Shown here: in pieces, positions 1 through 11,698 of the stretch
Layout of the letters: each line of letters opens with the position of its first letter
Position numbering within the stretch: position 1 is the first letter of the stretch
NCBI GenBank assembly: GCA_028564925.1
Contig: CM053026.1
Span: forward strand, 601,954,339 to 602,018,338
DNA: 64,000 nucleotides
From: Lithobates sylvaticus
Taxonomy: Eukaryota > Chordata > Amphibia > Anura > Ranidae
Reading direction: 5' to 3'
Notes under the pieces: generated by a model
Seen by the model: the letters and a program-made list of their open reading frames with translations, nothing else
Database searches by the model: none
What the model was told of the DNA's origin: nothing
Program-made: the position numbers and the translations under genes

Positions 1-486
1 ACTAAGGATGTGCTGGAAATTGAGCGAGTACAAAGAAGGGTAAAAAAGCTAATAAAGGGACTGGAGGACATTAGTTATGAAGAAAGGTTGCAAGGACTGA
101 ACTTATTCTCTCTGGAGAAGAGACGCTTGAGAGGGGATATGATTTAAATTTACAAATGTGGGTGACCCCACAATAGGATAAAACTTTTTTGCAGAAGGGA
201 GTTTAACAAGACACGTGGCCACTCATTAAAATTAGAATAAAAGAGGTTTAACCTTAAACTATGTAAAGGGTTCTTTACTGTAAGAGTGGTGAGGATGTGG
301 AATTCCCTTCCACAGGCGATGGTCTCAGCGGGGGGCATTGATAATTTGAAAAAACTATTAGATAAGCACCTAAACGACCGCAACATACAGGGATATACAA
401 TGTAATACTGACATATAATCACACACATAGGTTGGACTTGATGGACTTGTGTCTTTTTTCAACCTCACCTACTATGTAACTATGTG
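1..486 (+). mobile_element. 3' end of a CR1/L2/Rex1-like LINE
   Basis: Frame 1 from the first base reads like the C-terminus of a vertebrate non-LTR retrotransposon polymerase: [33 protein letters not shown], then RVVRMWNSLPQ and a final stop at 403-405. Three in-frame stops lie in between, so it is dead. The tail GGACTTGATGGACTTGTG and CTACTATGTAACTATG is a familiar amphibian LINE 3' end. The element starts before the window. The exact clade is uncertain. Confidence 0.75.
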
Positions 487-569
487 ATTAGAGCCAGAGG
501 CCCTTCTAACAGGCTTCAAAAAAGGATGGGCTTGGGGCGCACTGTAATAAATATTCGCTATTGTAACAC

Positions 570-980
570 TATTTCTCCTCCTGGGAAATCAGAAAGTGGG
601 TCTGAGACCTGTCACCCGATTAGCCGAATAGAGATCTGATTGGATTGGCAGCCAGGAGGAGGAGGAAGGAGAAGCAGGGGAACCGATAAAGCAGCTGCCC
701 GCAGCCCGGACCGAGGGGTAAGTGTGTGGCCCCCAACTACTGACTGACCGACTGGGGGGGTTGGGGTGCTGCTCATGACCCCCGCAACCTGGGCCAGGGG
801 TTAGGGGAATGGGTATCGTCCATGACCCGACCGACTGGTGAATATGATCACTTATAAAAAGGGGGAAAAAAAGGTATTTAATTTTATTTTTTATTTTTAT
901 ATCTATACACAAATGTTTTGCCTTCTGTTTCAGTTTCAAACTGAATGGGCTGTTTTATAAGATGATCGTTTACAATCACT
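570..980. mobile_element. Fragment of a TTAA-bounded ranid repeat
   Basis: The right end is TTTACAATCACT followed by TTAA (981-984). The same terminus closes the elements at 4777 and 37095 and opens the one at 31121. The interior is GC-rich then AT-rich with no coding sense. The left end is not defined. Confidence 0.5.
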
Positions 981-984
981 TTAA

Positions 985-1459
985 TGATGAAAAAGTATAG
1001 GCAGGAAGCCGGGCTGGGTGGCGGATACAGGTAGGATCACCAGGTATTTTCAGCATTGCTAGCTGTAATGTAAAAAAAAAAAAGGCTATAATAGTAGAGT
1101 TATGAGAAACAAAGAAATACAATAGAGGATTTTTATTTTAGGTTTATATACGATTTAACCCTGTTGTGAAAAGTTGAACTTATGTATAAGAGGAAAACTT
1201 GAGGAAGTATGAGGCCATTTTCCACTGTATGTTTATTGATGAGCATGTTTCATAGAAATCATTAAATATTTGCCTTGTCGATAACTGAACAGTGACAACT
1301 GCACATTTTGGTAAATATAAAGTGTGTTATCAGATGTTAAGAAATAAACGAGAGTTATTACAAACCAAATCTGATACACATTTGAGCATTCCGTTGCGTT
1401 TTTTTTAAACACAAACTATATTAAATTAAGAGGACTGTTGAGTAGCAGCACTGTACCAC
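985..1459. other. Intergenic, nothing recognised
   Basis: AT-rich sequence downstream of the inferred PDGFC end, with homopolymer A-runs near 1070. I see no gene or clear repeat. Confidence 0.5.
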
Positions 1460-2423
1460 GTATTCTTCCAATCTGTCATTTATTCTTCAAATTTAACACC
1501 CCAGATTTCTGTACTTCACTGTTTAGCACCATATACAAATAACCAGCTTCTGCAGCTCAACCAAAATTCAACTGGGTTTTACAAAACAAGAATGCAATAC
1601 ATGAGAAAGAATTACACAACAAATTCATCTAAGCTTTAAAAAGACAGTATTTTAAATACCCTATGTAAAAAGAGATAATTAACACGAATGGAAAAAAAAA
1701 AAAAAAAAGCAAATCGATATAATGTCAAAAGAATATAAAATGTACAAAAGTAACTCAATGAAAAATAAAATACAACAAAAAAAAAAAAAGCCTCTTGTTG
1801 GATTATTGCAACTGTCTACATCAGTTATGATTAATGAAGATATTGGTCCGAGCATATCGTAGAAACAAATGATAGGTCAATTGATTGCACAAGGCTTTAA
1901 ATGGAAATCCTTTTCTTTCTTTCTTAGTTATGCTTACAAAATCTGGGTGGAACTGTTCCTACCTCAGAAGCATACAAAGATGCTTATATCATGCAAACCG
2001 TTTTCTTTGGGATTTCAAAGCTGAATATAGCTCCAAAATGATGTTATTCAGTACTGTGGTCAGGCCCATAGCAGATCTCCATTCAGTCTGTCCCGTAGAC
2101 ATCTCTGATGATGACTTTCCTTTCCTAATGCAGAGGTTCATCTGTGTACAGTAACATTTAAGGGCAGCAAGAACGCACTGACTAATACCCTCTCAATGAT
2201 GTGGTGTCTGGACTTAACACCAACCAAACATTAAGGCAAGGCAAGTGTTTTTTTTTTTTTTTTTTCCGCGTCTCCTTTCATCATCATGTCAAATTGCTGT
2301 ACATCTGCAATACAGGCAGCCGTAAATGCACTACCGTGTTTACAGAGTTAAAGTAAGCTATCCCCATGGGGAAACAGCAATAAATTTTATGCGCTTTAAA
2401 TATTGATTCGTGTATCCATTTGA
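1460..2423 (-). other. pdgfc: PDGFC 3' UTR (inferred)
   Basis: The sequence after the stop is free of recognisable interspersed repeats, is AT-rich on the transcribed strand, and holds several T-runs (for example near 2250, 1780 and 1690 on the plus strand, as A- or T-runs). The end is inferred from the AATAAA at 1479-1484, which would place cleavage near 1455-1465. Other AATAAA-like hexamers further down (near 1230 and 1125) could give longer transcripts. An 89-codon plus-strand reading frame inside it is antisense chance. Confidence 0.6.
1479..1484 (-). promoter_or_regulatory. pdgfc: Candidate PDGFC polyadenylation signal AATAAA
   Basis: A minus-strand AATAAA, read as TTTATT on the plus strand, sits about 940 bases after the stop codon. 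It is followed within 30 bases by GT/T-containing sequence. Choice among several hexamers is a guess. Confidence 0.45.
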
Positions 2424-2540
2424 TTATCCTTCTGTGTTTCCTTTGCACAGACAAGCACACTCTTCATGGTGCTCCAAGGCCACATCTGTGAGAGATTTCT
2501 GAAGGGATTTTGAACCAGTCCTTTGCCTGAGCTGTAGAAC
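2424..2540 (-). CDS. pdgfc: PDGFC exon 6 (C-terminal end of growth factor domain)
   Basis: This last coding exon gives 38 residues and a TAA stop (2424-2426). It begins VLQLRQRTG and ends EEHHEEC-type sequence: ALEHHEECACLCKGNTEG, against human ALEHHEECDCVCRGSTGG, with the same length of 38 residues. The three cysteines of the CxCxC-like tail close the cystine knot. The acceptor is a CTGTAG at 2541-2546 (minus strand), and the exon starts in phase 0 directly after the GAG codon that ends exon 5. Differences from human are conservative and confined to the variable stretch before KSLTDV and the last residues. No frame damage is seen, so the gene looks functional here. Confidence 0.95.
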   Translation of the reverse strand, partial: VLQLRQRTGSKSLQKSLTDVALEHHEECACLCKGNTEG

Positions 2541-2990
2541 CTACAGATAAAAATAAAAACAAAAAACTATTCAGATAGTAAAACTTACATACGTGATGAA
2601 ATGTATAAAAGATGACTACTACTTAAAGGCCCATTTGCACATGTATTTGTGGCAAGGCATTTTAAATCAAGCAATTTACAGTAATACATGTTAACACTTG
2701 GTGTGGTGCAATCCACAGCACCTACACAATACACTAATGTGAACCACCTGAGCATTTTGCTGTGCTGCTTTGGAAAAAATGGTGCAGGCACATTTTTTCA
2801 TGCACTAAGGGGTTGTACTAGCCTATTCAAACAAATGGCCCCAAACAGAACATGCTTAGATTTTTTTTTTTTTTACTGATAGCCAGTTTTAAAATATGGT
2901 TACATTATCTTCCAAAAATTATTAAATTTTTTTTATAATTTGAAGGCAAAAATAATTAAAATATAGCAAACTATGATATTTCCCCCCAGT

Positions 2991-3388
2991 TAGGCAGGCT
3001 TCACACTGGGGCGGTGCGGGGTGGCGACGGTAAAGCAGCGCTTATTTAGCGCTGCTTTACCATCGTTTTAGCCGCGGTATGCGGCCGCTAGCGGGGTGGT
3101 TTTAACAGGTGGTTTTGCAGCGGCGCTTTGCCGGCGGTATCCCCGCGGTGTCCCATTGATTTCAATGGGTAGGAGCGGTATAGTAGCAGTGAATACACCG
3201 CTCCTTCACCGCTCCAAAGATGCTGCTAGCAGGACTTTTTTTACCGTCCTGCTAGCGCACCGCTCCAGTGTGAAAGCCCTCAGGGCTTTCACACTGGAGA
3301 CACAGCAGCAGCTGTTTCGGGTCGGTTTGCAGGCGCTATTTTTAGCGCAATAACGCCTGCAAACCGCCCCAGTGTGAAAGCAGCCTTA
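2991..3388. mobile_element. Palindromic MITE (TTCACACTGGGGCGG type)
   Basis: The ends are inverted copies: AGGCAGGCTTCACACTGG at the left, and CCAGTGTGAAAGCAGCCT at the right. Internal hairpins include AGCAGCGC/GCGCTGCT at 3040-3058 and a second CACACTGG pair near 3290. No coding capacity. It lies in PDGFC intron 5. Confidence 0.75.
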
Positions 3389-3549
3389 GAGTAGTGATAT
3401 TCTTTAAAAATAGTTTTTGCTACTATACAGTAGATATAAAGTACCGGTGATCATTTTATTCTGTGATTTATTCTGTGATTGTTCATTTTTGTAGCAAACA
3501 AAATGAAGGTTTTTTTTCAATGTGTATTTCTTTTTTTTCCCAACTTTTA

Positions 3550-4261
3550 CAGTATCTCACAAAAGTGAGTACATTTTTGTAAATATTTAATTAACTTTTT
3601 TCATGTGAAAACACTGCAAAATGACACTTTTATACAAGGTAAAGTAGTGAGTTTACAGCTTGTATATCAGTCTAAATTTGTTGTCCCTAACAAACAAAAG
3701 TGGCTGGCAACAAAAGTGAGTTATTTTGATGGGACAGCAAATTTACACTGTTATGCCGCGTACACAAAACCAGAAAAGGTCCGACGGTCTTCCCGACGGA
3801 GTTCCGAATGAACGGACTTGCCCACGCATGAACGGACGAAAGTCCGTTAGTTTTGAATGTGATGACGCACGACGGGACTAAAAAAGGAAGTTCAATAGCC
3901 AGTAGCCAATAGCTGCCCTTGCGTCGTATTTGGTCCGTCGGACCAGCATACAGACGAAAGGTTTTCCTGATAGGAATTGATTCCGTCGGAAAGATTTTAA
4001 ACATGTTTTATTTCTAGGTCCGTCGAAAATTTTTAAAGAAAAACGTTCGGATTATCCCAAACACGATCGGAATATCCAAAGGAATGATTCCGTCGGACCA
4101 ATTCTGCCGGAAAGTCCGGTCGTGTACGCGGCATTATATAAGCTGTACACTCACTAATTTACATTGTAGCAAAGTGTCATTTCTTAAGTGTTGTCACATG
4201 AAAAGATATAATAAATGAGTCAAAAAAATGTGAGGGGTGTATTCACTTTTGTGAGATACTG
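3550..4261. mobile_element. Tc1/mariner-type non-autonomous element (CAGTATCTCAC ends)
   Basis: The ends CAGTATCTCACAAAAGTGAG and CTTTTGTGAGATACTG are inverted repeats flanked by TA on both sides (3548-3549, 4262-4263). Without the nested insertion at 3754-4133 the element is about 330 bp and has no transposase. The same sequence type is common in fish and frogs. Confidence 0.75.
3754..4133. mobile_element. PIF/Harbinger-like MITE nested in a mariner-like element
   Basis: The termini TGCCGCGTACACA and TGTACGCGGCA are inverted repeats, flanked by TTA (3751-3753 and 4134-4136), a 3-bp TWA duplication typical of PIF/Harbinger. Removing the element and one TTA restores continuous host sequence. 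There is no coding region. Related copies are at 34739, 42382, 53234, 57835 and 59358. Confidence 0.75.
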
Positions 4262-4390
4262 TATATCCAAAAAAAATGAACAAACAGAATTACACAAAAC
4301 ACTTTCCTAAAATTGTATAAATAACATGAATAAATAAATGCATAAATACTGCACATAACTAAACACATTTCAGTCAATAATGAGCTGGCT

Positions 4391-4777
4391 AAGGCTGCTT
4401 TCACACTGTTCCATTTTTCTTCCGCCTTTGCGTTAAAAAAAGCGGAAGAAAAATGTGTGACCACGTATTCCTATGGAACTCTTCACTCTGATCTGTTGCC
4501 AGCTTGCTGCATTTATGGTGCAGGTTAAATGCACCTCCCCATTGAAATGCATTGGAAACACGACAAAAACACATAAAGAAGCCTTAAAAATGCACCTATG
4601 TAGCATTTTTGATGCAGTTTTTGAGTCACATATCCTGTGAAAAAAGCACCACAAAAGTGGGAAAATCATGGCAAAACCGCATATGTGAATCGGAGCTGCT
4701 TTGTGCAAAACCATTGTACAGAGCAAGTAAGTATAACATGTTTGTTATTTAAAAAAAAAAATAGGTTTACAATTACT
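4391..4777. mobile_element. Two truncated repeats joined
   Basis: Left: a half MITE beginning AAGGCTGCTTTCACACTG. Right: the arm of a TTAA-bounded repeat, with GCTCTGTAC-like sequence, a GTATAACATGTTTGTTATTT stretch and the terminus TTTACAATTACT before TTAA (4778-4781). It is in inverse orientation to the intact left arm at 31121. Confidence 0.55.
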
Positions 4778-4879
4778 TTAAAAAGGAAAGAAAAATACAT
4801 TTCCAAAAGATCTTTAAAATATTGCTACACAGATTTAAGCTGCACTTTAGGAGCACAATTTTTTTAAATTTAAATCATT

Positions 4880-5545
4880 ATTTATTTATTATTTTAAAGG
4901 GGGCTTGTAGAATTCAAACCCCACAACCAATGGGTGGTGGGGACGAAGCCCTTGTCCTCATCAACAAGGCGCTCCTCCGTTGAGGGCATTTGGCCTGGTC
5001 AGATAATGGTCTGGTATGGATTTTCTTTTTCATAAGGTCCCTCCCGATATCAGGCTCTTTATAGGGGTAACTCACAGTTTTTTTTTGTGTAGGGGGCCCC
5101 CCATTAATTTTTTTACTCCAAGATAAGGGGCTGGTATAGGTAAAGGGAATCTTTTTTTACAAGCAGAAGTAAAGTGGCCAAAGCTGTTACTTCCAAACAA
5201 TTTTTACAGCATTTTTTTTCATCAATGTCAGTGTTTCTGTAGTGTAGTGTTTCTTTTGTTTACACCACACACATGTGCCACTTCAAAGGAAGTTTCAGAG
5301 TGCGCCCCAGGCACATTGTTTAAAAGAAACAGCTGCTCCCTGCCAAATGGAATTTTTTATTTTATACATGTCACCCAGGAAAGTGCCTAGTCCCGGTGCT
5401 ATTTGACAATCCTTTACCTGTTATTACTGTGTTTTAACAGTCAGCTCCCTTTGATTATAATGGTGGTTGGATTGGACACCTGAACTTTAGCAATGTTCGC
5501 TGAACTGGCCTCAAATCAAACCCAGGTACCTTAAGGTCATCCCTA
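4880..5545. mobile_element. Old fragment of the TAGGGATGAG hAT family
   Basis: Diverged copies of interior segments seen at 20881-23652 (GTCTGGTATGGATTTT; the GGGGGCCCCCC stretch), ending in TCATCCCTA at 5537-5545. Most likely an ancient relative. No target duplication is visible. Confidence 0.45.
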
Positions 5546-5964
5546 ATTATCAGCAGTTGCAAACAACCTCATAAAATGAGATCACCTTAGGGTGCCTACA
5601 TTTCATAATGCCTTATTTTGGGGGTTTTCCATAAAGTCCTTGTGTAACAGAAAGTAAGTGAAAGAGTCAAGGTATCACAGACACTGGAAACTGAAAAAGG
5701 GCCTGGTAATCCTTGAGTAATACAGGCTGGTACTGAAGGGGTCAAGACCCACCAAGTCAATTTCAACAAAAACTCATATTTTGCTTATGCGTGGATGCTA
5801 TTAACTTTTCACTGACATTCAGAATACTGTCTCTACTCGGAAAAGACTACACAAGTAGACAGGGATGTGGACATAAACAATTAATAGGAAGGGGGAGAGG
5901 GCGCACATTGTGTTCCTGTTATATGAAGAGAGCACTTTACTTTGAGACAACCCAGTTGACATAC

Positions 5965-6182
5965 CTCATGGTACTTCTTTGTGACTTTAGTTGGTGTACA
6001 TTGGCATTCATTGCAGCTGTAATTGCAGCAAGCACAATTGCCACCACATCGCTTAACCAGCAGACAACTTGGCCAAAATATGACATCCGTCCGCTTCAGT
6101 TCTTCCCGCAGAGATACTGAAAAGTTACGTGGTGTGCAACTGTACAGACGTACCTCATCTCTCATAATACTCAGGTCACTTC
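5965..6182 (-). CDS. pdgfc: PDGFC exon 5 (PDGF/VEGF cystine-knot domain)
   Basis: The exon is 218 nt long: two bases completing a split codon, then 72 codons. Translation includes EVRLYSCTPRNFSVSLREEL and FWPSCLLVKRCGGNCACC, then CNECQCTPTKVTKKYHE. All nine cysteines of the human exon are kept, including the extra CACC pair typical of PDGF-C, and the receptor-binding RCGGNC core is intact. The acceptor is TTTCCCAG just above 6182 and the donor is GAG|GTATGT at 5964. The first residues (GSDLSIMRDE) are the least conserved, where human has VVDLNLLTEE. A plus-strand frame over the same bases is an antisense shadow. Confidence 0.96.
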
Positions 6183-6369
6183 CTGGGAAATGAAGTACAA
6201 CATTTGAAAACAGTTATTACCCAATGCTTTCTTATATGGCCACACAATCTGTCACAGACTGAACAGTGTACATTATTTATTTTTTAAATAATGTGCACTA
6301 GAAAGTGGGCATACACCAGAAATCACAACCACTGTCAACTAAGATGCTACATAATATACTAATTTACAG

Positions 6370-6759
6370 TAAGACTGGGTTCACACTATAGCGATGTCAG
6401 ACATGTGATTCGCAACGCATTGCTGTGCAGATCACATGCGATGTCTGTGTGATGCAAATTCAGCCATACAGATTGTATGGCTGAATTTTTATCGCATTCG
6501 GACCAAAATGGTGCAGGACTCTTTTTTTGGTCCACACTGGAATCGGATCGCATGGATGTTCACACCCATGCAATCCGATTCCTGCACCATTTGACAGTTT
6601 GTGCTGCAATCTGCGAAACAATCTGGGGGTGTCATTAACTTTGTAATTGACACCTGCAGCGGTTCGCATAGGACAGTGTGAACTGCCTGCCAGAGACATG
6701 CGATGCTGGAACTGGAATCGCGATGGTTCCCGCATCACAATAGTGTGAGCCTAGCCTAA
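6370..6759. mobile_element. Palindromic MITE (CTGGGTTCACACTA type)
   Basis: TAAGACTGGGTTCACACTA at the left mirrors TAGTGTGAGCCTAGCCTAA at the right. Smaller hairpins inside include AATTCAGCCATACA/TGTATGGCTGAATT at 6460-6487. Non-coding, in intron 4. Confidence 0.75.
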
Positions 6760-7324
6760 ATCTACAAATAAGACACAATCCGATGTTAGCATAATGTTTA
6801 CAGCAAGTGTTTTTCCAGCAGGTATTCAGGGCACAGGAACTGAGTTGAAAGGCTGCTGGAAACCATATTATGGTGGGACAAGATGTAATCTGTGATGAGT
6901 TAGTACATTAATTTCACATAGATCATGGAGTACTGAGACCATAGATCATGCAGTACTGAGCTTTGTGCTAACACACTAACTTTAATATAATTTAAACCTT
7001 GCATAGTTGTGAAAAGTGTGCTTCCATTGGAAAATTCAAATAACAAACATGCCAGCATCTTTTTCTTGTATGCTGAGGCTGCTTAACCATGAAACAATAT
7101 TTCAGAGACAATGTAAGGTCTATGGTGGTGATCTGGGGTTATTTTAAAAATAATCTTTCAGTTTGCCTAATTAAGGCAAAGTGATGGGCTCTTTTGTAAG
7201 ACAAAATACTTCACGTGCTAAAACTCTTTATATTCACACTTGGAGATTTGTTATTGTGTTCTTTTTATATTAATGTGAACACAATTTGTTGATTTCTTTT
7301 ATTTACACGGTACATATCATTATG
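6760..7324. other. Intron 4, no feature recognised
   Basis: AT-rich intronic sequence. A 20-base direct repeat (ATAGATCATG...GTACTGAG) occurs near 6920 and 6942. Nothing else stands out. Confidence 0.5.
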
Positions 7325-7326
7325 TA

Positions 7327-7815
7327 CAGTGAGGGGAAAAAAGTATTTAATCCCCTTCTGATTTTGTACATTTTCCCACTTACAAAGAAATGAGTAGGTC
7401 TACAATCTTGTCCCTGACATCCTTGGACAGCTCCTTGATTTTGGCCATGGTGGCGAGATTGGAATCTGATTGATTGCTTCTGTGGACAGGTATCTTTTAT
7501 AAAGGTAACAAGCTGAGATTAGGAGCACTACCTTCAAGAGAGGGCCCCTAATCTCAGCTCGTTACCTGTATAGAAGACACCTGGGAGCATGAAATCTTTG
7601 CTGATTGATAGGGGATCAAATACTTATTTCACTCATTAAAATGCAAATCAATTTATAACTTTTTTTAAATGTGTTTTTCTGGATATTTTTGATTTTCTGT
7701 TTCTGTCTCTCACTGTTAAAATAAACCTACCATTAAAATTATGGACTGATCATTTCTTTTTCAGTGGGCAAACTTACAAAATCAGCAGGGGATCAAATAC
7801 TTTCTTCTCTCACTG
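7327..7815. mobile_element. Tc1 internal-deletion derivative
   Basis: Inverted ends CAGTGAGGGGAAAAAAGTAT and ACTTTCTTCTCTCACTG are flanked by TA (7325-7326, 7816-7817). On the minus strand about 7392-7450 still reads [13 protein letters not shown], the start of a Tc1 transposase; the rest is deleted. A strong hairpin (GCTGAGATTAGG / CCTAATCTCAGC, 7510-7560) lies beside it. The element at 46600-47479 has similar ends. Confidence 0.8.
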
Positions 7816-7817
7816 TA

Positions 7818-8857
7818 TTGTTGCAATTCATAATGTATAGCAGGTGTATGGGTATAGAGCATGCGATTTGTTACACTAGATAGGATCAATTTATTTGTAT
7901 TTAGTGCAGCATATTTTGTATATACACTTGCTGAAACTAGCCTTCTTCATACTCCCACAATACTTTGTTGAGCCATCAGAATGTTCAGCAGTACCCAGCG
8001 ATTTAGGGTATGACACAGTATCTGACCTCCTCCCAGGAAGCAGTGCTCTGGCATGACTGGCAAGTCGCCAGGTTTAAATACTGTGACCTGACAAGGAAGA
8101 GGAATAAGTTAACCCTGTGTAAGTCTCAACACCATCTGACAGTGCTTATACAGGGTTAAGAGATGGAGCAGTAGCTGATGATAAGGAAAATGAACATTAG
8201 TGGGTATTCTTTCTAATACGAGAACTTGTCACTTCGTCCTGTGTAGGCAAAGAGTCCCTGCAATTATAATTTAGCAAATGTTAGCAATAGGATTAAAATT
8301 ATGGGAAACTCCCATATATGTTTAATGTATAGCTCCACTTTTGTTGAGAAAAAAAACATTCCCCACTGTGTGATCTATGTACATTGCAAGGAGTATAACA
8401 AACTTTTGTTATTCTGAAGAAATCCCTGTGTGTTTGTCTCTGCCTCTGTTCTGAGTGGGTCTAATGGGAGTGGTTTCATAATTAACTGTCAGGTGTGGCA
8501 GCAGCAGCAGGGCACTAATGAGTAAATCTGCTGGGCCTGCATCCTTTTAGACAGGTTCCTATTGAAAGTATCTGTCCAAAAATGTAATTTTTGTTGCAGG
8601 GGATGCCTGAAATCTGACTTGTATCTTAGTGCAGATTTCTGGGAAAATTGGTGAGCCAATCACACAAGCAGGAAATTATGTTTCTGAAGAGTGGTCAGTA
8701 CACACTCTGTGTACAGAACAACCCCAGGTAGCCATATTGCAATGCATTCTCAGAAAATTACAGAGCTGCAGATTGAAACGGAAAGGTCAATTTTAATAAC
8801 ATTCAATTACAAAATGATTAGTGTCGCAATTATATGTGCTATAATATTTTTTCTCGA
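7818..8857. other. Intron 4, no feature recognised
   Basis: No terminal repeats, coding sense or tandem structure I can support, apart from a short CAG run near 8500. Confidence 0.45.
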
Positions 8858-9984
8858 TGTAGCACCCTGGTGTTTAGGCAGGGTTGCTTCCTAAACTTAC
8901 CTGCCAGGTGTAGTTACCTTGGTCCATTGTTAGGGATCAATTGATTTCATTCTAAGTCTGTAATTGCTACACTTCTCTCTTTTGCCCCTAGGTGGCCAGG
9001 CACGTGTGGCATTAGATATAACAAGGACAATTCAAGATCAGATTATGAGTATATGGGGTATCTCAGCCAATGGGCACAGCTTTTCTTAAATCCCTTGGCC
9101 TGTTGGGAGAACCTATATATTTGGGTGCAGTCAGGTGATCAGTGTTCTGTGCCACCTTGACTGCTGTCTGGGTGGACGTGGGTTGTGCTGCCCGGGCTGC
9201 TAGGCTGGAGTTTGGGCCTATTCTGGGCACATCTGGCTGCTAGGCTGTCTGAGAGCCTATCCAGAAGCGGCAGGGTTGGGTTTGCGGCTTCCAGTCCAAA
9301 CAGAATTAATGGTTCTGCCGGCCGGAGAACCTGTCATGGTTAGTGGTAGAGGGGAAGCGGTCGCCACTAAGGAACCAAGCACCTTATTACCAGGGACCAC
9401 AATGAGTAGCTGAAGCAAGTACCAGAGCAGAATTCTTACCAACGGGGACGGTGAAGAATTAGAAAACTTCAGCGGGTATCAAGACAGGGACCCAGACAGC
9501 GGAGGCGACGCTTGCAGAGCAGCCTTATATGTCAATCCAGGGACCGAGCAGGCCACTGGGGTGAAGCTTGAGAAGTATCTGGAGTGCCAAGCTAGGGACC
9601 CAGCAGAGAAGCGGGGGTGACGATTAAGGTAGATTCTACAGTGAAGATTGGAAGAGCTCAAGGGATTCAGTGGCAGTGAATCATCTAGTCTATTGAATGA
9701 GACTTGGAGCTCAGTGGGTTGAAGAACTACAAGGAGTGATTATAGTGGAAGTAAAGGAACTGTTACATCTTGTGTTAGAACCTGTTAAAGACTGTTGAAA
9801 TAGACAGTATTCCTACACATGCAGATGTGGTGTCTTGCTAGATGCCTTTCCTTGCATAATGGTAAAGTGTATATTACTGCGCTGTCCGAAAATCGAATGA
9901 ACAAAATACTGTGTCAAAAATGAAAAATAAAAAAACCTTAAAGCTGCTGCAATCATATATGTGAGATACCCACACTAAAACGAT

Positions 9985-11698
9985 AATCAGAAAAAAATGA
10001 CTGCGCTGCAAACTGTGAATTAACACACCAATGATAAAGTGCTATAAATGTGAACATATGTGTACGTACCAAAATTGGAAAATAATATATCTTAAATAAA
10101 TAAAATATGCACATGTGCATCATACATTTAAAAGTAATATAGCCTGTGAAAAATTGATGAACATTTAAGTTAAAAAACATTCAGTGTGAAAAACTCATTC
10201 CACCATAAATCGCTCGGAAAGTTAAATTAAACAGTGAAATAATGTGAACACATCACTGAGAAATAGTTCCATATTCAAATAATGTCCACAAGAAGGGCCT
10301 CAAAGTTCCAATGGTGACACCACTCGTATAGCACCCAAAGAAAGAAGTGGCCTGATAGAAAAGCCTCCACCACAGAGAAATGCTACCTCTTACCGGATAG
10401 CAAGATCTCCTGTTATAGAGATCGTAAAAGCCTTTGGCTTATTTCCCCAGCCACGGGTCTCAGGGGGAGGTGGAGTAATTTCCACTGGATGCTGGACAAG
10501 ATTTTCTCAATAGAAACGAGCGGGTACCATGCAGAGATAAAAATATAGAAACTCCATAGTGTATCACTCAAACAAGTTTAATGAAGAATAAAAAAGATTG
10601 CACTTACAAGAATGCAGTTAAAAGAAGGCATGTAGATATAAAAAGCCGGCCGGCTCGTGTTAGCTTCCCGTTGCTTCCGGGTCTAGCACGGTATTGTGGT
10701 GACGTCAGCACGCCGCTCCTCCCTACGCCGTTTCGTCAAAGATGACGTCTTCCAGGGGCACGGGCGGCGTGCTGACTCACCACCTTAAATAACAAGCATT
10801 CACAGGAAATGCCTGACTCTGAGGTACTGGAGCACCGCCATATCTCCACCATTTTGAACCAGGGCAAATAGCCCTTAGATCAAAAACATAAATGGTATTG
10901 AACAAGGGAAAAAAACAAGGATTGATTAGCACATTAAATGCAATAATAAATAAAAAGCCTAACGCTATCACGGGCAATTACAGCAATCACCTAATAGCTA
11001 GAAGGAAATATTAAATTGAATTAAAAATAGGATTGGGATAAAAAATATATAATGAAAAATTATTTAGAAATGGGAATAAAATATTAAAAATTACCTCATA
11101 AACAAGAACGAAATACTTTATTTATGAGGGACAGACAAAACCATAATAATTGTTTGAGCTCATCAATCCTACAGATTCTATAGATTAATGTGTGAATTGT
11201 TATCCCAAGTGACAGGGAAAAGGAAAGATAGCATGTCAATCAGGTAATTCTAAATAACCATACAGGTCCAAAAAACGCATTACCATTACGTTTCCAAGGG
11301 CCTATATAGTACTCCAAGCAAAAGAGTTGGTCCCACTATTAGTGTAATTTCTTCAAATAGACAAAAATATGTGGGTAGCATATAAAACCAGAAAAAACAA
11401 ATCTGTGCAGTCAGGAGAAAAAGAGGAAAAAGGGTTTTATATCAATCTCAATGTACTTGGTCAAATAGAGTAATGTATGGGGCCTGGTTATCATAACATC
11501 CCCAAACACAAATAAATGTGGGCACCAAGAACTCAGAGTCGGTTCACAAAAAAAAAAAATCAAAGATAAAAATTAACTGTTATCAATGAAAGCGTTTACA
11601 TCGGTATCTACATTCAGGCCATAAGGGGTGTAACAACGGACCCTATATATCCAAGACATTTCAAGCTTAGATAGTTCCCTTACCAAAGAGCCTCCCCT
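9985..11698 (-). repeat. Left arm of the Penelope-like inverted repeat
   Basis: About 1.71 kb, reverse complement of 12386-14104. It covers the last codons of the GIY-YIG frame and a long 3' non-coding region. The 127 bases from 9858 to 9984 are present only on this side and hold the element's own 3' end. Confidence 0.85.
10730..10755 (-). ncRNA. Hammerhead-ribozyme-like motif, left arm
   Basis: Reads CTGGAAGA, stem CGTCA, loop TCTT, stem TGACG, then AAAC (minus strand). It resembles the hammerhead core CTGANGA-stem II-GAAAC with one extra G. Penelope-like elements are known to carry such ribozymes. Stems I and III were not confirmed. Confidence 0.4.

Noticed and set aside
1885-2154. 89-codon plus-strand frame
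   Set aside because: Lies antisense to the inferred PDGFC 3' UTR, has no family resemblance and no coding bias.
3020-3350. GC-rich stretch as a CpG-island promoter
   Set aside because: The GC content belongs to a palindromic MITE with clear inverted ends.
5791-6120. 109-codon plus-strand frame
   Set aside because: Antisense shadow of PDGFC exon 5, whose minus-strand reading is unmistakable.
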